Position numbers and translations under genes: made by a program. Of a stretch of DNA of 8,315 nt, positions 6,609 through 8,315 are shown piece after piece. Origin of the DNA: Clostridiales bacterium (GTDB lineage: Bacteria > Bacillota > Clostridia > TANB77 > CAG-508); assembly GCA_004553715.1 (NCBI GenBank), contig SFKP01000032.1, forward strand, positions 1-8,315, read 5' to 3'. A model generated the notes under the pieces. That model made no database searches. It was not told where the DNA came from and saw only the letters and a list, made by a program, of their open reading frames with translations. The stretch's first letter is position 1, and the number at the start of each line of letters is the position of its first letter.

Positions 6609-7538
6609 TTATGCTTTATTACTTGATCCAAAAACATCTCTTATTTTATGTTCTACTGTTTCTCTAACTTTTTCTCTTGCTGGTTCTAGATATTTTCTAG
6701 GGTCAAATGTAGATGGTTCTTCAGAAAATACTTTTCTTATACTTCCTGTCATCGCTAATCTTAAATCTGTATCTACATTTATTTTAGAAACACCTCTAAC
6801 ACTTGCTTCTCTTAATATTTCATCTGGAACACCTTTTGCTCCAGGAATTTCTGCTCCATATTTATTACACATTTTTACAAGCTCTGGTATTACGGTAGAT
6901 GCTCCATGTAATACTATTGGAGTATTTGGAATTTCTTTTTTTATTTCATCTAAAATATCGAAGCGCAATTTTGCTTCTCCTTTGAATTTATATGCTCCGT
7001 GGCTTGTACCTATTGCTATTGCAAGTGAATCACATCCAGTTCTTTCTACAAATTCTTTTGCTTGCATTGGGTCTGTGTATTTAGCATCTTCATTGCTTAC
7101 ATTTACATCATCTTCTATTCCTGCAAGCTGACCTAACTCTGCTTCTACTACAACTCCTTTTGAATGAGCATATTCTACTACTTTTTTAGTTATTTCTATA
7201 TTTTCTTCAAATGAATATTTCGAACCATCTATCATAACAGATGTAAAACCTGCATCTATGCATTTTTTACAAGTTTCAAAATCTGGTCCATGGTCTAAGT
7301 GGATTGCAATTGGAATATTAGTTTCTTCAGCTGCTGCTTCTACCATTTTCATTAAATAATTTATTCTTGCATATTTTATTGCTCCAGATGATGCTTGTAG
7401 TATTACTGGTGAATTTTGACTACTTGCTGCATCTACTATTCCTTGTATTATTTCCATATTGTTAATATTAAAAGCTCCTATGGCAAAGCCTTCTTTCATT
7501 GATTTTTCAAACATTTCTTTTGTTGAAACTATTGGCAT
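6609..7538 (-). CDS. fba: Class II fructose-1,6-bisphosphate aldolase
   Basis: This zinc-dependent glycolytic and gluconeogenic enzyme cleaves fructose-1,6-bisphosphate to dihydroxyacetone phosphate and glyceraldehyde-3-phosphate. At 309 residues it has the usual length for the FbaA type. Visible active-site elements are IHLDHG (79-84, catalytic Asp82 and zinc ligand His83), EAELGQLAG (132-140, Glu134), GTSHGAYKF (177-185, zinc ligand His180), VLHGAS (209-214, zinc ligand His211) and the phosphate-binding NVDTDLR (254-260). The start has a near-perfect site, AGGAGG, four bases before ATG. The gene is complete and uses ordinary codons, including one CGC for Arg. It leads the minus-strand series fba-der-plsY-gpsA, with 24 bases before der. 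It may share a transcript with them. Confidence 0.97.
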   Translation of the reverse strand: MPIVSTKEMFEKSMKEGFAIGAFNINNMEIIQGIVDAASSQNSPVILQASSGAIKYARINYLMKMVEAAAEETNIPIAIHLDHGPDFETCKKCIDAGFTSVMIDGSKYSFEENIEITKKVVEYAHSKGVVVEAELGQLAGIEDDVNVSNEDAKYTDPMQAKEFVERTGCDSLAIAIGTSHGAYKFKGEAKLRFDILDEIKKEIPNTPIVLHGASTVIPELVKMCNKYGAEIPGAKGVPDEILREASVRGVSKINVDTDLRLAMTGSIRKVFSEEPSTFDPRKYLEPAREKVRETVEHKIRDVFGSSNKA

Positions 7539-7566
7539 ATTATTACCTCCTAAATTTTATATGCTT

Positions 7567-7595
7567 ATTTTATACAACTTTACTTTATTTTACAA
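7567..7595 (-). promoter_or_regulatory. Sigma-A promoter of fba
   Basis: On the minus strand TTGTAA (7590-7595) is followed after 17 bases by TAAAAT (7567-7572), about 29 bases upstream of the fba start. It is the best promoter match in the 282-base gap and may drive the whole fba-der-plsY-gpsA series. Confidence 0.55.
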
Positions 7596-7607
7596 TAGGT
7601 TTTTTAT

Positions 7608-7704
7608 ATTTTGTTATGTTTTTTGTTACTAGTTAAATACATTACTTTAAAATCTGCTCCATCTTTCGGACATAGTATATCTATTATTTAATACATAACA
7701 AAAT
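7608..7704. repeat. Perfect 12-bp inverted repeat with 73-base spacer
   Basis: ATTTTGTTATGT (7608-7619) is exactly matched as an inverted copy ACATAACAAAAT (7693-7704). It lies in the gap between fba and the 39-residue gene, upstream of the fba promoter. The spacer has no ORF with a ribosome binding site. The arms could be operator half-sites, a long stem, or the ends of a small degenerate element. No target duplication is visible. In sequence this AT-rich, 12-bp identity is unlikely but not impossible by chance. Confidence 0.4.
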
Positions 7705-7735
7705 TTTTTCTGTTTCTATCATGAACACTTTTTGC

Positions 7736-7764
7736 TAAATTCGAATAGTATATAACATACGAAT
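7736..7764 (+). promoter_or_regulatory. Possible sporulation-type (sigma-E/K-like) promoter
   Basis: CATACGAAT (7756-7764) resembles the -10 element of mother-cell sigma factors (CATACA-T for sigma-E, CATA---TA for sigma-K). A weak -35-like TAAATT (7736-7741) lies 14 bases upstream. It precedes the 39-residue cysteine-rich gene by 57 bases. No better sigma-A promoter is visible here. The match is only partial and a reporter or transcript start map would decide it. Confidence 0.35.
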
Positions 7765-7820
7765 GAATAAGACTTTTGAAGCTCTTTAGTTTTAGAGTGT
7801 ACTTACAAGGAGGTGAAATT

Positions 7821-7940
7821 ATGCCAGAAAATAGAGGATGTGGTTGTGGTTTTGGATTCGGTGGTGACTGTTGCTGGATAATAATCATATTAATATTAAT
7901 TTGTTGCTGCTGCGGTGGAAACAATGGTGGTTGCTGCTAA
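7821..7940 (+). CDS. Cysteine-rich 39-residue membrane microprotein
   Basis: This very short gene is well supported: its Shine-Dalgarno site AAGGAGGTGA (7807-7816) is a near-complete match to the 16S tail, four bases before ATG, and an intrinsic terminator follows the stop. The 39-residue protein has a Gly/Cys head (GCGCGFGFGGDCC, 6-18), one hydrophobic segment WIIIILILI (19-27), and a Cys/Gly tail (CCCCGGNNGGCC, 28-39). It has ten Cys and one Arg, with 12 Gly-rich positions around them. The layout resembles small Gly-rich, single-membrane-segment sporulation proteins of the YjcZ type in Firmicutes, but it is far richer in Cys. The Cys clusters on both sides of the membrane segment suggest disulfide cross-linking or metal binding. 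The function is unknown. Confidence 0.8.
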   Translation: MPENRGCGCGFGFGGDCCWIIIILILICCCCGGNNGGCC

Positions 7941-7967
7941 TTTTAGTTTTAATTAGGCACAAAAAAT

Positions 7968-8002
7968 GGCTATCGATTTTATTTATCGATAGTCTTTTTT
8001 TT
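7968..8002. terminator. Bidirectional intrinsic terminator
   Basis: GGCTATCGAT (7968-7977) pairs with ATCGATAGTC (7985-7994) over ten positions including one G-U, with a 7-base loop. It is followed by eight T (7995-8002) on the plus strand. On the minus strand the stem is followed by ATTTTTT (7961-7967). It therefore serves both the 39-residue gene and the 77-residue gene, which converge here. Confidence 0.88.
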
Positions 8003-8003
8003 A

Positions 8004-8237
8004 TTATAAATTATTTTTAAAACCTTTTATTGAATTATTCTGAATAAATCTATTGATATTACTTATTGAAACATTTGTATTTATAGAAAGTTCCTCTATG
8101 TCAGGTTGGATATTTTTTTCTTCAATATAATTGTTTAGTTTATTTATTTCTCGTTTGTCTCTCATTTCGCAATTACAACAAACATTATTGCTTGAAATAA
8201 ACATAGCCCCACAACGAATACACTTTTTTACTTCCAT
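8004..8237 (-). CDS. Zinc-ribbon plus helix-turn-helix small protein (YvyF-like)
   Basis: This 77-residue protein has an N-terminal zinc-finger pattern, CIRCGAMF (6-13) and CCNCE (20-24), so Cys6, Cys9, Cys20 or Cys21, and Cys23 could bind one zinc. The middle (25-45) is a charged helix. The C-terminal part (about 46-73) reads as a small helix-turn-helix: IEELSINTNVSISNINRFIQ. This order of zinc knuckle, helix and short DNA-binding-like end matches the flagellar-operon protein family of Bacillus YvyF. No flagellar gene is present here, so a flagellar role cannot be inferred. The ribosome binding site AGGAGG lies five bases before ATG. It ends just before the bidirectional terminator. Confidence 0.75.
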   Translation of the reverse strand: MEVKKCIRCGAMFISSNNVCCNCEMRDKREINKLNNYIEEKNIQPDIEELSINTNVSISNINRFIQNNSIKGFKNNL

Positions 8238-8269
8238 AATGGCCTCCTATTATTTTATATTCCATAAGC

Positions 8270-8310
8270 ATTTTATCAAACATTTCAAAAAAAATAAAGT
8301 ATTTTGTCAA
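8270..8310 (-). promoter_or_regulatory. Promoter region of the zinc-ribbon gene
   Basis: On the minus strand TTGACA (8305-8310) is followed after 17 bases by TGAAAT (8282-8287). A separate extended -10 TGATAAAAT lies at 8270-8278. Either could serve the gene starting at 8237. The consensus -35 makes the first pair plausible, while the second has the better -10. Confidence 0.45.
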
Positions 8311-8315
8311 AAAAA

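Noticed and set aside
7621..7692. Plus-strand peptide fragment ending SAPSFGHSISII
   Set aside because: It has no ATG, no ribosome binding site and no recognised family; it could be a gene remnant but cannot be supported.
7688..7924. Minus-strand frame of 78 codons rich in Gln and Pro
   Set aside because: Its composition is the complement of the Cys/Gly codons of the 39-residue plus-strand gene, which has the strong ribosome binding site and terminator.

Overview
This is an AT-rich window, roughly 30% G+C by eye. It has strong Shine-Dalgarno sites, A/T-rich sigma-A promoters and AGA as the dominant Arg codon. Gene content and the der-plsY-gpsA order point to a low-GC Firmicute, most likely a Clostridia member, possibly uncultured. 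I cannot place it more precisely.

Layout from left to right. Positions 1-178 hold a minus-strand promoter of rRNA type and the start of its transcript, which leaves the window at base 1. Positions 219-2154 hold a two-component system on the minus strand: an OmpR-type response regulator followed by a membrane histidine kinase. Positions 2344-3231 encode an uncharacterised lipoprotein. Positions 3316-3598 carry a small unknown plus-strand gene that converges on gpsA. From 7538 leftwards runs a housekeeping cluster: fba (fructose-bisphosphate aldolase), der (ribosome-assembly GTPase), plsY and gpsA. GpsA makes sn-glycerol-3-phosphate and PlsY acylates it, so the two catalyse successive steps of phospholipid synthesis; GpsA's substrate, DHAP, is an aldolase product. 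At the right end, a 39-residue cysteine-rich membrane microprotein (plus strand) and a 77-residue zinc-ribbon protein (minus strand) converge on a shared bidirectional terminator.

The main observation is that three of the ten protein genes (histidine kinase, 93-residue gene, der) are each broken by one apparent extra base, and all three breaks have the same form. The reading frame reaches a CGG codon, and the protein resumes in the +1 frame if the C is skipped and GGN is read as Gly. I searched both strands for CGG in these genes by eye. The three break points are the only in-frame CGG codons among about 2,400 codons. CGG trinucleotides in the other two frames (TCG-GAT, CAC-GGA and similar) are common and carry no break. 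One of the broken genes is der, which is normally essential, and its break falls inside the G3 motif (DTGG). This suggests either a lineage in which CGG is unassigned and read by +1 frameshifting or four-base decoding, or an unusually specific sequencing artefact. The features below annotate the three genes as full length across the shift.
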